64,000 bases of DNA from NCBI RefSeq assembly GCF_015223355.1, contig NZ_JADFFK010000015.1:1-64000 (forward strand), given 5' to 3'. Position 1 is the first letter of the stretch. Each line of letters starts with the position of its first letter. Shown here in pieces: positions 9,569 to 20,535 of this stretch. Origin of the DNA: Salipiger mangrovisoli (GTDB lineage: Bacteria; Pseudomonadota; Alphaproteobacteria; Rhodobacterales; Rhodobacteraceae). A program made the translations under genes and the position numbers. Below the pieces are notes generated by a model. The model made no database searches. It saw nothing but the letters and a program-made list of their open reading frames with translations, and was not told the DNA's origin.

Positions 9569-11061
9569 TCGCCGCGCTGGCCGTGGCCGGGCTGGTGCTC
9601 GGCCCGGTCGCCGCCGTGCTGGCCCGCGCCGGCGGCTGGGGAACGCTCGGCCCCGGCGACTGGCAGGCGCTGCGCTTCACACTGGTGCAATCGCTGCTCT
9701 CGGCCTTCTTCTCGGTGCTTCTGGCGATCCCCGTCGCCCGTGCGCTGGCGCGCCGGCGCTTTCCGGGGCGAGGGCTGCTGATCTCGCTGCTGGGCGCGCC
9801 CTTCATCCTGCCGACCATCGTGGCGGTGCTGGGTCTCATCGCGGTCTTCGGTCAGAACGGCATGGTCAACGGCGGACTGCGGGCCCTCGGACTGCCGGGG
9901 TTCAGCATCTACGGGCTGCACGGCGTGGTCCTGGCGCATGTCTTCTTCAACCTGCCCTTGGCGACCCGGTTGCTGCTTCAGGGCTGGCTGGCGATCCCCG
10001 CCGAGCGTTTCCGCCTCGCCGCGTCGCTGGGCCTGTCGCCACGGGCCATGCGGCGCACGCTGGAGCGACCGATGCTGCTGCGTATCGCGCCGGGGGCCTT
10101 CGCGGTGATCTTCGTCATCTGCCTGTCGAGCTTTGCCGTGGCGCTGACGCTGGGCGGCGGGCCGCGCGCCACGACGGTGGAACTGGCGATCTACCAAGCG
10201 GTGCGTTTCGACTTCGACCTTGGCCGCGCGGCGCTGCTTTCGATGATTCAGCTCGGCCTTGCCCTCGCCGCGGGACTGCTGGCACTGCGGCTTGGCACCG
10301 GCGACGGATTCGGCGCGGGGCTCGACCGAGTGGTGACCCGCTGGGACGGACGCGCGGGCCTGCCGCGGGTGATGGATGGCGCGTGGATCGCCCTTGCCGC
10401 ACTCTTCCTGCTGACCCCGCTCGCCATGGTCGTCGCTCGTGGCCTGCCCGGCCTTGCCCACCTCGGCGCGGGCAGCTGGGAGGCGGCTTGGAACTCGCTG
10501 ACCGTGGCGCTGGCCTCGACGATTCTGTGCCTTGCCTGGGCGCTGCCGCTCTCGAGCCGCTGGGGCGAATGGGTGGGGCTGGCGGGCATCGCCGTCTCGC
10601 CGCTGGTCCTGGGCACGGGGCTGTTTCTCATCGTGCGTCCCTACGCCAACCCGCTTGCTCTGGCGCTGCCGGTGACCACGCTGGTCAATGCGCTGGTCGC
10701 CCTGCCCTTCGCCCTGCGCATCCTGCGCCCCGAGGCCGAGGCGGTGCGGAGCGAGTTCCGGCGCCTGTCCCTGGCCCTGGGGCTGACGCCGGCGGCCTGG
10801 GTACGGCTGGTGTTGCTGCCCCGGCTGCGGCGCCCGCTCGGCTTTGCCGCCGGGCTGACGGCGGCGCTGTCGATCGGCGATCTCGGGGTCATCGCGCTTT
10901 TCGCCGATCCCGAGCGCGCGACCCTGCCGCTGCAGGTCTACCGGCTCATGGGGTCCTACCAGATGGAGGCAGCGGCGGGGGCCGCGCTGCTGCTGCTCAT
11001 CTTCAGCTTCGGGGCCTTCTGGCTCTGCGACCGCGGAGGCCGAGCCCATGCTGACACTTGA
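9544..11061 (+). CDS. thiP: Thiamine ABC transporter permease
   Basis: This 505-residue inner-membrane protein consists of two fused BPD-type permease domains with about twelve transmembrane helices. Each half carries an EAA-like loop, for example RLAASLGLSPRAMRRTLERP in the first and RRLSLALGLTPAAWVRLVLLP in the second. Fused ThiP permeases of this length are standard for thiamine importers. The start overlaps the end of thiB and the end overlaps thiQ, indicating translational coupling in one operon. Confidence 0.93.
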   Translation: MAPRPLAVIAALAVAGLVLGPVAAVLARAGGWGTLGPGDWQALRFTLVQSLLSAFFSVLLAIPVARALARRRFPGRGLLISLLGAPFILPTIVAVLGLIAVFGQNGMVNGGLRALGLPGFSIYGLHGVVLAHVFFNLPLATRLLLQGWLAIPAERFRLAASLGLSPRAMRRTLERPMLLRIAPGAFAVIFVICLSSFAVALTLGGGPRATTVELAIYQAVRFDFDLGRAALLSMIQLGLALAAGLLALRLGTGDGFGAGLDRVVTRWDGRAGLPRVMDGAWIALAALFLLTPLAMVVARGLPGLAHLGAGSWEAAWNSLTVALASTILCLAWALPLSSRWGEWVGLAGIAVSPLVLGTGLFLIVRPYANPLALALPVTTLVNALVALPFALRILRPEAEAVRSEFRRLSLALGLTPAAWVRLVLLPRLRRPLGFAAGLTAALSIGDLGVIALFADPERATLPLQVYRLMGSYQMEAAAGAALLLLIFSFGAFWLCDRGGRAHADT

Positions 11062-11755
11062 AAAGCTGACCTACGGCGTGGGGGACTACAGGCTCGCGGC
11101 CGACCTCGCGCTGCCTCCCGGACAGCGGGTCGCGGTCATCGGCCCCTCGGGCGCGGGCAAGTCGACCCTGCTCGACCTCGTCGCGGGCTTCCTGACCCCT
11201 GCCACGGGGCGCATCCTCTGGCAGGGCCGCGACATCACCGCCAGCCCGCCGAACCAGCGTCCGGTGGCCATGCTCTTTCAGGAGAACAACCTCTTCCCGC
11301 ACCTCGACCTTGCCCGCAACCTCGGGCTCGCGCTGCGCCCCGGCGGCGGGCGCCTGACGGCGGAAGAAGCCCGCAAGGTCGAGGAGGCGCTGGCGCGCGT
11401 CGGCCTCGGCGGCATGTCGGCGCGCAAGCCGGGCGCGCTGTCTGGCGGTCAACAGAGCCGCGCCGCGCTCGCACGGGTTCTGCTCCAGGCCCGTCCGATC
11501 CTCGCGCTGGACGAGCCCTTCGCCGCGCTGGGGCCGGCGCTGAAGATGCAGATGCTCGACCTCGTGACCGAAGTCGCCGCGGAGCTGGGCGCGCTGGTAT
11601 TGCTGGTCAGCCACGATCCGCAGGACGCCCGCCGCTTCGCCCAGCAGACCGTGCTGGTCGCCGAGGGGCAGGCGCAACCGCCGGTGGCGACAGAAAATCT
11701 GTTCGATTCCCCACCGGCGGCGCTGCGGGCCTATCTGGGCCAGGAACGCCCCTGA
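11048..11755 (+). CDS. thiQ: Thiamine ABC transporter ATP-binding protein
   Basis: This 235-residue ABC ATPase powers thiamine import with ThiB and ThiP. It shows Walker A GPSGAGKST (32–40), the Q-loop in MLFQENNLFPHL, signature LSGGQQSRAALARVL (131–145), Walker B ILALDEPFAAL (151–161) and the switch histidine in LVSHDPQDA. It overlaps thiP by 14 bp and is followed by a strong terminator, so it closes the thiBPQ operon. Confidence 0.94.
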   Translation: MLTLEKLTYGVGDYRLAADLALPPGQRVAVIGPSGAGKSTLLDLVAGFLTPATGRILWQGRDITASPPNQRPVAMLFQENNLFPHLDLARNLGLALRPGGGRLTAEEARKVEEALARVGLGGMSARKPGALSGGQQSRAALARVLLQARPILALDEPFAALGPALKMQMLDLVTEVAAELGALVLLVSHDPQDARRFAQQTVLVAEGQAQPPVATENLFDSPPAALRAYLGQERP

Positions 11756-11769
11756 AGCCCTCAAAGCAA

Positions 11770-11795
11770 AAGGCCCCGCCAATCAGCGGGGCCTT
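11770..11795. terminator. Bidirectional terminator between thiQ and petC
   Basis: AAGGCCCCGC (11770–11779) pairs with GCGGGGCCTT (11786–11795) across a six-base loop. T-rich sequence lies on the right and A-rich on the left, so it can end both thiQ (plus) and petC (minus) transcripts. Confidence 0.85.
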
Positions 11796-11815
11796 CTTTG
11801 CATTTCAAGCGCCGA

Positions 11816-12604
11816 TCACTCGGGCTTGTACTTGATCGGGCGCCAGATCCGCTTGTTGGTCAGATAGAGCAGCACCGACAGCAGCGTCAGGAACAGCACC
11901 CCGACGAAGCCCGCGTGCTTGCGCGCCATCATCTTCGGCTCTGCGGTCCACATCAGGAAGGCCGCGATATCCTGCGCCTCGTGATGCAGCTCGTTCGAGT
12001 GACCGTCGGCGAATTCCACGTCCTCGCCCGAGAGCGGCGGGGCCATGGCGATCCAGCCGGTCGAGAAGGCGTGGTTCTCGTAGAAGGTGGTGCCTGCTTC
12101 GACCTTGGTCTCGCCGGTGTAGCCGGTAAGGACCGAGGCGATGTACTCGGCGCCGCCCATGCCGTTGAACAGCTGCGACAGGCCGGTGCCGTAGGGGCCG
12201 TGGAAGCCCGCACGTGCCTTTGCCATCAGCGACAGGTCGGGTGCGCCGACGCCGGTGTTGGCCGGGAAGTGGTCGGTCGGGGTCGCCGGACGGGTGTCAT
12301 CCAGCTCGGCGTCGAAGACCTCGAAGTTCTGAGCCGCGTAGGCGCGCACCTGGTCCTCGGGGATGCCGGGGCCACCTTCGTCGCTGAGCGTGCGCAGCGG
12401 CACGAACTTCAGACCGTGGCAGGCCGAGCAGACCTCGGTGAAGATCTGCAGGCCGCGTTGCAGCTGCGCCTGGTCATAGGCACCGAAGGGACCTTCAAAG
12501 GAGAAGTCGAAATCCTCCACATGGCCCCCCTCGCCGGCGGCGAAGGCGCTGCCGGAGAAGAGACCCAGAGCCGCGACGGCGGAAAGGGCAAGTTTCTTGA
12601 ACAT
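11816..12604 (-). CDS. petC: Cytochrome c1 of the bc1 complex
   Basis: This 262-residue haem c subunit of ubiquinol–cytochrome c reductase carries electrons from the Rieske protein to a soluble or membrane cytochrome c. A signal peptide (1–22) is followed by the haem-binding C59-SA-C62-H63 motif. The IAMAPPL segment supplies the axial methionine, and a C-terminal transmembrane anchor (about 230–248) ends in a basic tail. AAAGGA precedes the start. It is the last gene of the petABC operon, 19 bp after petB. Confidence 0.96.
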   Translation of the reverse strand: MFKKLALSAVAALGLFSGSAFAAGEGGHVEDFDFSFEGPFGAYDQAQLQRGLQIFTEVCSACHGLKFVPLRTLSDEGGPGIPEDQVRAYAAQNFEVFDAELDDTRPATPTDHFPANTGVGAPDLSLMAKARAGFHGPYGTGLSQLFNGMGGAEYIASVLTGYTGETKVEAGTTFYENHAFSTGWIAMAPPLSGEDVEFADGHSNELHHEAQDIAAFLMWTAEPKMMARKHAGFVGVLFLTLLSVLLYLTNKRIWRPIKYKPE

Positions 12605-12623
12605 GACTCTTGTGTCCTTTCTC

Positions 12624-13967
12624 TTACTCGGCCGGGTGCGACGCGGTCGCGCCCTTGTCCGAGGACGTGCCGTAATGCGCGTCGAAGTCTTCCTCGATGG
12701 TCGCGGGCACCGGCAGCGGCTTCTCGATCACGCCAAGCAGCGGCAGGATCACGAAGAAATAGCCGAACCAGTAGGCCGCGCCGATCAGCGAGAAGCTGGC
12801 GTAGGGCTCTTCGGCCGGCATGGCACCGAGCCACATCAGCGCGATGAAGTCGATCACCAGCAGCCAGAACCACCACTTGAACTGCGGACGGTACTTGCCC
12901 GAGCGCACCGAGGAGGTGTCGAGCCAGGGTGCCAGCGCCATCGCGATGATCGCGCCGAACATCGCGAGCACGCCGAAGAACTTCGCGTCGACGATGCCGC
13001 CCGTGAGGAACGAGGCGATCTGCACGACCCAGACTTCCGAGGTGAAGGCGCGCAGGATGGCGTAGAACGGCAGGAAGTACCATTCGGGCACGATGTGCGC
13101 CGGCGTCGCCAGCGGGTTCGCCTCGACGTAGTTGTCGGGGTGGCCAAGGTAGTTCGGCATGAAGCCGACGATGGCGAAGAACACGGCAAGGATCACCGCC
13201 AGGGCGAAGAGGTCCTTGATCACGTAGTAGGGCCAGAACGGCACGGTGTCCTTCTCGGCATCCGCCTTCGAGGTGCGACGCACTTCGACACCGGTCGGGT
13301 TGTTGTTGCCCGTGGTGTGGAAGGCCCAGATGTGCACGGCAACGAGGGCCGCGATCACGAAGGGCAGCAGGTAGTGCAGCGAGAAGAAGCGGTTCAGCGT
13401 GGCGTTGTCCACCGCCGGTCCGCCCAGCAGCCAGGTCTGGATCGGCTCGCCGATGAACGGGATCGCGCCGAACAGGCCGGTGATCACCGTCGCACCCCAG
13501 AAGGACATCTGCCCCCAGGGAAGCACGTAGCCCATGAAGGCGGTGCCCATCATCGCGAGGTAGATCAGCATGCCGATGATCCAGGTGATCTCGCGCGGGG
13601 CCTTGTACGAGCCGTAGTAGAGGCCGCGGAAGATGTGCGCGTAGACTGCCACGAAGAACAGCGAGGCGCCGTTGGCGTGCAGGTAACGCAGCATGAAGCC
13701 GCCGTTCACGTCGCGCATGATGTGCTCGACCGAGGCGAAGGCCATGTCGACATGCGGCGTGTAATGCATCACCAGCACGATGCCGGTGATGATCTGCAAC
13801 GCGAGGCAGAAGGTCAGGACGATGCCCCAGATCCACATCCAGTTCAGGTTCTTGGGCGTGGGGATCATGATCGTGTCATAGAGAAGTCCGACGATCGGCA
13901 GGCGCTTGTGCACCCAGGTCTCGACCCCGGTCTTCGGTTCGTAATGGTCGTGCGGAATACCAGCCAT
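12624..13967 (-). CDS. petB: Cytochrome b of the bc1 complex
   Basis: The 447-residue polytopic subunit binds haems bL and bH and holds the quinol oxidation and quinone reduction sites. Visible marks include [16 protein letters not shown], the paired haem histidines around HANGASLFF and [10 protein letters not shown], and the PEWYFLP quinol-site motif (PEWY) near residue 290. The C-terminal extension of about 60 residues fits bacterial bc1 cytochrome b. A GGGAGG ribosome site precedes ATG. It lies 12 bp after petA and 19 bp before petC. Confidence 0.97.
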   Translation of the reverse strand: MAGIPHDHYEPKTGVETWVHKRLPIVGLLYDTIMIPTPKNLNWMWIWGIVLTFCLALQIITGIVLVMHYTPHVDMAFASVEHIMRDVNGGFMLRYLHANGASLFFVAVYAHIFRGLYYGSYKAPREITWIIGMLIYLAMMGTAFMGYVLPWGQMSFWGATVITGLFGAIPFIGEPIQTWLLGGPAVDNATLNRFFSLHYLLPFVIAALVAVHIWAFHTTGNNNPTGVEVRRTSKADAEKDTVPFWPYYVIKDLFALAVILAVFFAIVGFMPNYLGHPDNYVEANPLATPAHIVPEWYFLPFYAILRAFTSEVWVVQIASFLTGGIVDAKFFGVLAMFGAIIAMALAPWLDTSSVRSGKYRPQFKWWFWLLVIDFIALMWLGAMPAEEPYASFSLIGAAYWFGYFFVILPLLGVIEKPLPVPATIEEDFDAHYGTSSDKGATASHPAE

Positions 13968-13979
13968 GGACGCCTCCCC

Positions 13980-14555
13980 TTAGCCCAGCAGGACCGTGGT
14001 CTCTTCCACGAAGGAAGCCACGGGAACGTGAAGGTTCTGCGGCGCCGGACCCTTGCGAATGCGTCCCGCCGTATCGTAGTGCGACCCGTGACAGGGGCAG
14101 AACCAGCCCCCGACGCCACCCGCAGTGAAATCCCCGGCATTGCCCAGAGGCACGCAGCCCAGATGCGTACAGACGCCCATCATCACCAGCCATTCACCGG
14201 CCTCGTCGAGGGTGCGGTTCTGGTCGGTGGCGTCGGAGCCCGCGGGAACGTTCTCGTTCCGGGCCTGGGTATCGACGAGCTGGTCCATGGTGACCGTGCG
14301 GGCTTCCTCGATTTCCGCTTCGGTCCGCCGCCGGATGAACACCGGCTTGCCCAGCCATTTCACCGTGAGCTGGGTGCCGGTCTCCACTCCGGACACGTCA
14401 ACTCGAATGGTGCTCAGGGCCCGGACGTCGGCCGACGGGTTCATCTGGTTGACCAGCGGCCAGACGGCCGCGCCAGTGGCGACTACGCCGGCACCGCCGG
14501 TGGCGTAGAAGAGAAAATCTCTTCGGGTGCCTTCGTGATCTTCTGCTTGTGACAC
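13980..14555 (-). CDS. petA: Rieske iron–sulfur subunit of the bc1 complex
   Basis: The 191-residue protein carries the [2Fe-2S] cluster: C129-T-H131-LG-C134 and C153-P-C155-H156. A twin-arginine signal-anchor ([11 protein letters not shown], 11–21) indicates Tat export with the N-terminal helix kept as anchor. GTG at 14555 was chosen over ATG at 14576 because GGAGAA lies seven bases upstream and the resulting [14 protein letters not shown] start matches Rhodobacter Rieske proteins. First gene of petABC. Confidence 0.95.
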   Translation of the reverse strand: MSQAEDHEGTRRDFLFYATGGAGVVATGAAVWPLVNQMNPSADVRALSTIRVDVSGVETGTQLTVKWLGKPVFIRRRTEAEIEEARTVTMDQLVDTQARNENVPAGSDATDQNRTLDEAGEWLVMMGVCTHLGCVPLGNAGDFTAGGVGGWFCPCHGSHYDTAGRIRKGPAPQNLHVPVASFVEETTVLLG

Positions 14556-14611
14556 GGGGTCTTCTCCATTCCTCATTGGCCGGGTTCGCGGCCGGCCGAC
14601 ACGCAGATAAA

Positions 14612-14629
14612 GCCGCGCAAGAGCGCGGC
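14612..14629 (-). repeat. Perfect inverted repeat in the petABC leader
   Basis: GCCGCGC (14612–14618), four bases, GCGCGGC (14623–14629) form a perfect seven-base-pair GC hairpin. It lies between the putative petA promoter and the start codon, about 57 bp upstream of the GTG. On the minus strand it is followed by TTTATCT. It could be an attenuator, a protein site or a stabilising 5' hairpin. Confidence 0.45.
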
Positions 14630-14642
14630 ATTTCCGTCAGTT

Positions 14643-14671
14643 GTATTACCGATCCACCCTACGTCCGTAAA
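14643..14671 (-). promoter_or_regulatory. Putative petABC promoter
   Basis: On the minus strand TTTACG (14671–14666) and TAATAC (14648–14643) are separated by 17 bases, a plausible sigma-70-like pair with a good -10 and a weak -35. It lies about 90 bp upstream of the petA start. Confidence 0.35.
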
Positions 14672-14715
14672 GCAAACATAACAGCCACATTGACGGGAGT
14701 GCCGATGTGTCGCGG

Positions 14716-14745
14716 TTGAAACGCGGTCACGACGGAAGATATTAG
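14716..14745 (+). promoter_or_regulatory. Putative promoter of the outer-membrane protein gene
   Basis: TTGAAA (14716–14721) and TATTAG (14740–14745) are spaced 18 bases apart, about 50 bp before the downstream ATG. The match is only fair. Confidence 0.35.
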
Positions 14746-14796
14746 GCAGTTAAGACGCAAAACGTTGAACGAAGTTTACCCGAGGGAGCCACGGCC

Positions 14797-15459
14797 ATGA
14801 GAGCCCTGATTCTGCCATCCACGCTGATCGTCACCGGGCTTGCCGCCCCCGCTTTCGCGCAGGATTTCGAAGCATCCGTCTACACCGGCTGGCAGACGTC
14901 GCCGCACAGCCGCATCACCGGTGAGTATCCGGGCAGCGGTGACAGCTTCGACGAGCTGATCGGCTGGGAAGGGAAATCCTTCGAAATGCCGCCCTACTGG
15001 GGTATCCGCGGAACCTGGTGGCAGAGCGACACCTTCGGCTGGGCGCTCGAATTCACCCATGCCAAGGTCTATGCCAACGAAGACGACCGCGACGACGCCG
15101 GCTTCGAGACGCTGGAATTCACCGATGGCATCAACATCCTGACGGTGAACGCCATGCAACGCTGGCCCGAGCACTGGGGCAAGCTGACGCCTTTCGTCGG
15201 CGCGGGTCTCGGCATCGCCGTGCCGCACGTCGAAGTGGCCACCACCGGCGGCAGCGATGACACGTTCGAGTACCAGTATACCGGCCCCGCCGCGCGCCTG
15301 CTGGCGGGCGTGAGCTACCCGATCAACGACACCTGGTCGGTCTACGGCGAATACCAGTTCACCTATTCGTGGAACGAGGCGGATCTCGACGAGGGCGGCA
15401 CGCTGGAAACGGACATCAAGACCAACGCCCTCAACGTCGGCGTGTCGATGAAGTTCTGA
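14797..15459 (+). CDS. Outer-membrane beta-barrel protein (OmpA-like barrel; possible lipid A oxidase relative)
   Basis: The 220-residue product has a signal peptide (1–21, ending PAFAQ) and then alternating hydrophobic/aromatic strands typical of an eight-stranded barrel ([62 protein letters not shown]). It ends in KF, a C-terminal aromatic residue recognised by the BAM complex. Proteins of this type are sometimes named lipid A oxidase after Rhizobium LpxQ, but that activity cannot be read from the sequence. The start has GGGAG upstream, and a strong terminator follows. Confidence 0.8.
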   Translation: MRALILPSTLIVTGLAAPAFAQDFEASVYTGWQTSPHSRITGEYPGSGDSFDELIGWEGKSFEMPPYWGIRGTWWQSDTFGWALEFTHAKVYANEDDRDDAGFETLEFTDGINILTVNAMQRWPEHWGKLTPFVGAGLGIAVPHVEVATTGGSDDTFEYQYTGPAARLLAGVSYPINDTWSVYGEYQFTYSWNEADLDEGGTLETDIKTNALNVGVSMKF

Positions 15460-15481
15460 GGCAGCCCCTCCGGGAAATGAC

Positions 15482-15508
15482 AAAGCGCTCCCCTCGAGGA
15501 GCGCTTTT
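15482..15508. terminator. Rho-independent terminator after the outer-membrane protein gene
   Basis: AAAGCGCTCC (15482–15491) pairs with GGAGCGCTTT (15498–15507) across a six-base loop and is followed by TTCTTTT. It sits between two convergent genes and may serve both. Confidence 0.85.
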
Positions 15509-15544
15509 CTTTTGCCGGTTCCTCTTGTCGGGCCCGCAGGAGCC

Positions 15545-15835
15545 TCAGCGCTTCTTGACGAATTCGGTGCGCAACACCAAGCCCTTGATCGTCTCGTGCC
15601 GGCAGTCGATCTCTTCGGGATTGGCGGTCAGCCGGATCGCGCGGATCACCGTGCCCTGCTTCAGCGTCTGGCCCGCGCCCTTCACCTTGAGGTCCTTGAC
15701 CAGCACGACCTGATCGCCATCCGCCAGCAGGTTGCCCGCCGCGTCGCGCACCTCGACCGCGCTCTCGGCAGCAACCTCCGAGGCCGGTTTCCATTCGCCG
15801 CTGACCTCGTCGTAGACCCACTCTTCGTCCGACAT
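15545..15835 (-). CDS. PhnA/YjdM-domain protein without zinc ribbon
   Basis: The 96-residue protein carries the PhnA C-terminal domain: VEVRDAAGNLLADGDQVVLVKDLKVKG, with KQGTVIRAIRL and a C-terminal FVKKR. PhnA/YjdM family members were named from the phosphonate locus of E. coli, but their role is unclear. The usual N-terminal zinc ribbon with paired cysteines is missing; instead there is an acidic WVYDEVSGEWKP stretch. It is encoded 11 bp downstream of pssA on the same strand. Confidence 0.8.
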   Translation of the reverse strand: MSDEEWVYDEVSGEWKPASEVAAESAVEVRDAAGNLLADGDQVVLVKDLKVKGAGQTLKQGTVIRAIRLTANPEEIDCRHETIKGLVLRTEFVKKR

Positions 15836-15846
15836 CGCCGCGCTCC

Positions 15847-16605
15847 TCAGCTCGTGCGCCGCTTGCGCGGCAGCATGATGATCACCGCCGCCACATAGGC
15901 GACACAGACCAACGCCAGGCTGATCCACGCGTAGGTCAGCACGGCCGCCCCGACAAAGGCGACCCCGACCAGCACGTATTTCACGTTCTGCCGCGAGATG
16001 CGCGTCGTCTTGAACGACCAGGTGGGGATGCGGCTGATCATTGCCAGCCCCGCCAGCACCAGCCAGGCGGCCAGCACGAGATCGGGGAACAGCGGCCCTG
16101 CCCCCAGCCCGAAGCTGAGATACATCGGCATCATTGCCAGCAGCGCGCCGGCCGGCGAGGGCACGCCGGTGAAATAGGCGTTGTCATGCGCCTTGTCCTC
16201 GGACTTGCGCATCACGTTGAAGCGGGCAAGGCGCACCACCGCGCAGACCGCGAAGACCAGCACCGCGATCCAGCCGAAGTTGCGGCTGTCCTCGAGCGCC
16301 CAGTTGTAGATCAGCAGCCCCGGCGCGACGCCGAAGTTGAGAAAATCCGCGAGGCTGTCGAGTTCCGCGCCCATGCCGCTTTCCGATTTCAGCGCGCGCG
16401 CAAGGCGGCCGTCGAGCCCGTCGAGCACCGCCGCCAGCAGGATCAGCTGCACCGCCAGTTCATAGGACCCCTGAAGACCGAAGCGGATCGCCGTCAGACC
16501 TGCGCAGATCGCCACCACGGTCAGCACGTTGGGCAGAAGCTGGATCAGCGTCACCTTGTCGGAAGCGCGGGCCTTGCTGTCCTCGATCGGCTGCTCGTCA
16601 TTCAT
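15847..16605 (-). CDS. pssA: CDP-diacylglycerol–serine O-phosphatidyltransferase
   Basis: This 252-residue integral membrane enzyme makes phosphatidylserine from CDP-diacylglycerol and serine. The CDP-alcohol phosphotransferase signature D65-G-x2-A-R-x8-G-x3-D83-x3-D87 is complete. About eight hydrophobic segments surround it. It is the Bacillus-like membrane type rather than the soluble PLD-like type of E. coli. Its start overlaps the end of psd by 8 bp, so substrate and next enzyme are co-expressed. Confidence 0.95.
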   Translation of the reverse strand: MNDEQPIEDSKARASDKVTLIQLLPNVLTVVAICAGLTAIRFGLQGSYELAVQLILLAAVLDGLDGRLARALKSESGMGAELDSLADFLNFGVAPGLLIYNWALEDSRNFGWIAVLVFAVCAVVRLARFNVMRKSEDKAHDNAYFTGVPSPAGALLAMMPMYLSFGLGAGPLFPDLVLAAWLVLAGLAMISRIPTWSFKTTRISRQNVKYVLVGVAFVGAAVLTYAWISLALVCVAYVAAVIIMLPRKRRTS

Positions 16606-17284
16606 TCGGCGGGGTCCCCCTGTCTGCGGTCAGATCGGCGATGATGCTCTCGCCCGCGACCATGGTCTGGCCAATCGCGACCAGCGGCTCCACGCCTTCG
16701 GGCAGGTAGACATCGAGGCGCGAGCCGAAACGGATCAGGCCGAAACGGTCGCCGCGGTTCAGCCGGTCGCCTTCCTTGACCCACCACATGATGCGGCGCG
16801 CCACAAGACCGGCAATCTGCACCACGGCGATCTCGCGCCCATCCTCGAGACGAATGCGCAGCGCGTTGCGCTCGTTGTCCACCGAGGCCTTGTCGAGCGA
16901 GGCGTTGAAGAATTTGCCGGGGCGATAGGCGACCGAGACGATCTCGCCGGTCACCGGGGTGCGGTTCACGTGGCAGTTGAACACCGACATGAAGACCGAG
17001 ACGCGGGTCATCGGCACGCCCGGCATGCCCAGTTCGGCCGGCGGCACCGCCGGCTCGATCAGCGAGACCACGCCGTCGGCGGGCGAGACCAGCAGGCCGG
17101 GGCGCTGCGGCACCACGCGTTCGGGGTCGCGGAAGAAGTAGTAGCACCACACGGTCAGGCCGACGCCGATCCAGCCAAGCGGATCCCAGATCAGGAACAG
17201 CACCACGGTGATCGCAGCGAAGATACCGACGAACTTGCGCCCCTCGGGGTGCATCGGCTTGATGAATGTGTCGCGCATCCGCAT
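16598..17284 (-). CDS. psd: Phosphatidylserine decarboxylase proenzyme (short form)
   Basis: The 228-residue proenzyme decarboxylates phosphatidylserine to phosphatidylethanolamine. Two N-terminal hydrophobic stretches (about 18–48) anchor it. The self-cleavage site is G187-S188 within [11 protein letters not shown], which yields the pyruvoyl prosthetic group. Asp70 in SPADG and His105 in FNCHVNRTP are in the expected places. It precedes pssA with an 8-bp overlap, forming a two-gene PE pathway. The start has AAGGA upstream. Confidence 0.95.
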   Translation of the reverse strand: MRMRDTFIKPMHPEGRKFVGIFAAITVVLFLIWDPLGWIGVGLTVWCYYFFRDPERVVPQRPGLLVSPADGVVSLIEPAVPPAELGMPGVPMTRVSVFMSVFNCHVNRTPVTGEIVSVAYRPGKFFNASLDKASVDNERNALRIRLEDGREIAVVQIAGLVARRIMWWVKEGDRLNRGDRFGLIRFGSRLDVYLPEGVEPLVAIGQTMVAGESIIADLTADRGTPPNE

Positions 17285-17382
17285 GGGAAAGTCCTTCCGG
17301 GCTTTGAAATCTTGGGTCCTCGCAGCTAAGCCGAAGCGGCCCTGCGTGCAAGGGTTTTGGGCCGCAGGCGGGGCAAAGCCGC

Positions 17383-17988
17383 TCAGGACGTCGGGTCGGT
17401 GGCCACCATGGACTCGCGCTTGGCAAAGCTATCGTACCAGCCCGCCAGCGCCTCGCGGCCGACCCGCCACTTGCGGGCATCGTGGCGGAAGTCGAGATAT
17501 CCCAGCGCGCAGGCGACAGAGATGTGGCCCATGTCCATGCGCCCGGCGAGGTGGCTCATCCATCGCGTGTTGAGCGCGTCGAGTGCCCGGCTGACCTTTC
17601 CCCATTGCCCCTCGATCCAGTCCATCGAGACCTGCTCGCGCGGGCGGAAGCGTTCCTCGTAGATGATCAGCACGGCAGCATCCATGATGCCGTCGCCGGT
17701 CGCTTCAAGCGTGAGCGTGTCCCAGATCCGGCTCTCGGGGTAGAGCCCGGCGCCTGCACGGGCATCGAGGAAGCGGCAGATCACCCGGCTGTCGTAGAGC
17801 GTGGGCCCGTCGGCACGCACCAGCGCCGGGATCTTGCCGACCGGGTTGGCGGCGATCAGCGCGGGATCCGGGGCCATCGGCGAAGCGACGACCTCGACCT
17901 TCTCGACGTCGCCATCCTGGCCGGTTTCATGCAGGGTGACGAGCACCTTGCGAACAAAGGGCGACGGCCCGGCCTGCAGCAGTTTCAT
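17383..17988 (-). CDS. Glutathione S-transferase family protein
   Basis: The 201-residue protein has an N-terminal thioredoxin-like domain ([21 protein letters not shown], with the [10 protein letters not shown] loop and the [10 protein letters not shown] glutathione-contact segment) and an all-helical C-terminal domain. Such GSTs conjugate or reduce small electrophiles; the substrate is unknown. AAGGAGA upstream of 17988 fixes the start. It stands alone, convergent with nothing and tail-to-head with psd. Confidence 0.88.
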   Translation of the reverse strand: MKLLQAGPSPFVRKVLVTLHETGQDGDVEKVEVVASPMAPDPALIAANPVGKIPALVRADGPTLYDSRVICRFLDARAGAGLYPESRIWDTLTLEATGDGIMDAAVLIIYEERFRPREQVSMDWIEGQWGKVSRALDALNTRWMSHLAGRMDMGHISVACALGYLDFRHDARKWRVGREALAGWYDSFAKRESMVATDPTS

Positions 17989-18150
17989 CGCGGCTCTCCT
18001 TGCGCGGTTCTCGCAGCGGAGCGTAGCGCGCCGGATCGGGAAGGAAAACGCCCAAGTCAGAAATGTGCCAACCGGTTCACGGGCTTCGTGACCCTTCACT
18101 TCAGGGTGCGGCACCCCTCCGGCGTCGGGAAGCGCCCCGGACCCGAACGC

Positions 18151-18174
18151 AAAACGGGGGGCCGAAGCCCCCCG
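18151..18174 (-). terminator. groESL terminator
   Basis: Read on the minus strand, CGGGGGGC–TTCG–GCCCCCCG forms an eight-base-pair stem closed by a UUCG tetraloop, followed by TTTT. It lies about 40 bp after the groEL stop. Confidence 0.88.
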
Positions 18175-18213
18175 CCTGCTGCCCGAAGGCAGACGTCCGT
18201 ATGGACCGGCAGA

Positions 18214-19917
<1,704 letters not shown>

Positions 19918-19925
19918 TCAAAGGA

Positions 19926-20219
19926 TCAGGCCGCCTCGGTGATGCCGAGGATGTCCGATTCCTTCATGATCAGCAGCTCTTCGCCTTCGATCGTGACTTC
20001 GGTGCCGGACCATTTGCCGAACAGCACGCGGTCGCCGGCTTTGACAGCCATTGCGATCAGCTCACCGGAGTCCTTGCGGGCGCCTTCGCCGCAGGCAACG
20101 ATCAGGCCCTCGGCGGGCTTCTCTTTTGCGCTGTCGGGGATGATCAGACCGCCCTTGGTCTTTTCGTCGCTCTCAACGCGGCGAACCAGCACGCGGTCGT
20201 GAAGCGGTTTGAATGCCAT
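19926..20219 (-). CDS. groS: 10-kDa co-chaperonin GroES
   Basis: The 97-residue lid of the GroEL chamber begins [17 protein letters not shown] and holds the mobile loop around [17 protein letters not shown]. It ends [10 protein letters not shown]. An ATG at 20219 with GGAGA upstream is the start; seven codons of in-frame sequence before it have no family match. It is the first gene of groESL. Confidence 0.98.
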   Translation of the reverse strand: MAFKPLHDRVLVRRVESDEKTKGGLIIPDSAKEKPAEGLIVACGEGARKDSGELIAMAVKAGDRVLFGKWSGTEVTIEGEELLIMKESDILGITEAA

Positions 20220-20295
20220 CTTCGAGTCTCCATAGCTCAAAGGTTATCCCTGTAGGCCCCCGCTGCGACCCGGACGGAACCGGGATCGAGGGCCG

Positions 20296-20322
20296 TTAGC
20301 ACTCACCCTTGTGGAGTGCTAA
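20296..20322 (-). promoter_or_regulatory. CIRCE operator (HrcA site)
   Basis: TTAGCACTC (20296–20304), nine bases, GAGTGCTAA (20314–20322): an exact match to the CIRCE consensus with the canonical N9 spacer. It lies just downstream of the groES promoter, so HrcA would repress groESL in unstressed cells. Confidence 0.97.
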
Positions 20323-20330
20323 CGGCAGCA

Positions 20331-20359
20331 TAGCTAGGCAGCCGCACGATTTGAGTCAA
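20331..20359 (-). promoter_or_regulatory. groESL promoter
   Basis: On the minus strand TTGACT (20359–20354) and TAGCTA (20336–20331) are spaced exactly 17 bases apart, directly upstream of CIRCE. It is a good housekeeping-type promoter; overlap with a heat-shock sigma promoter cannot be excluded. Confidence 0.7.
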
Positions 20360-20535
20360 CACTCCCCTCCGAGAAAATTTCATGACACCCCGGCGGAGTG
20401 GGCGAACCCATGCCCGGCAAATGTGCAGCCGCACTCCGCGCTTCAAGATCCTCCCCTCGGGCGTGGCATCTCTCCGCCGAATGTGATGACTTGGCTGAGA
20501 TCACAGATTCGAGACCTCCCCCATCGAGAGTTCGC

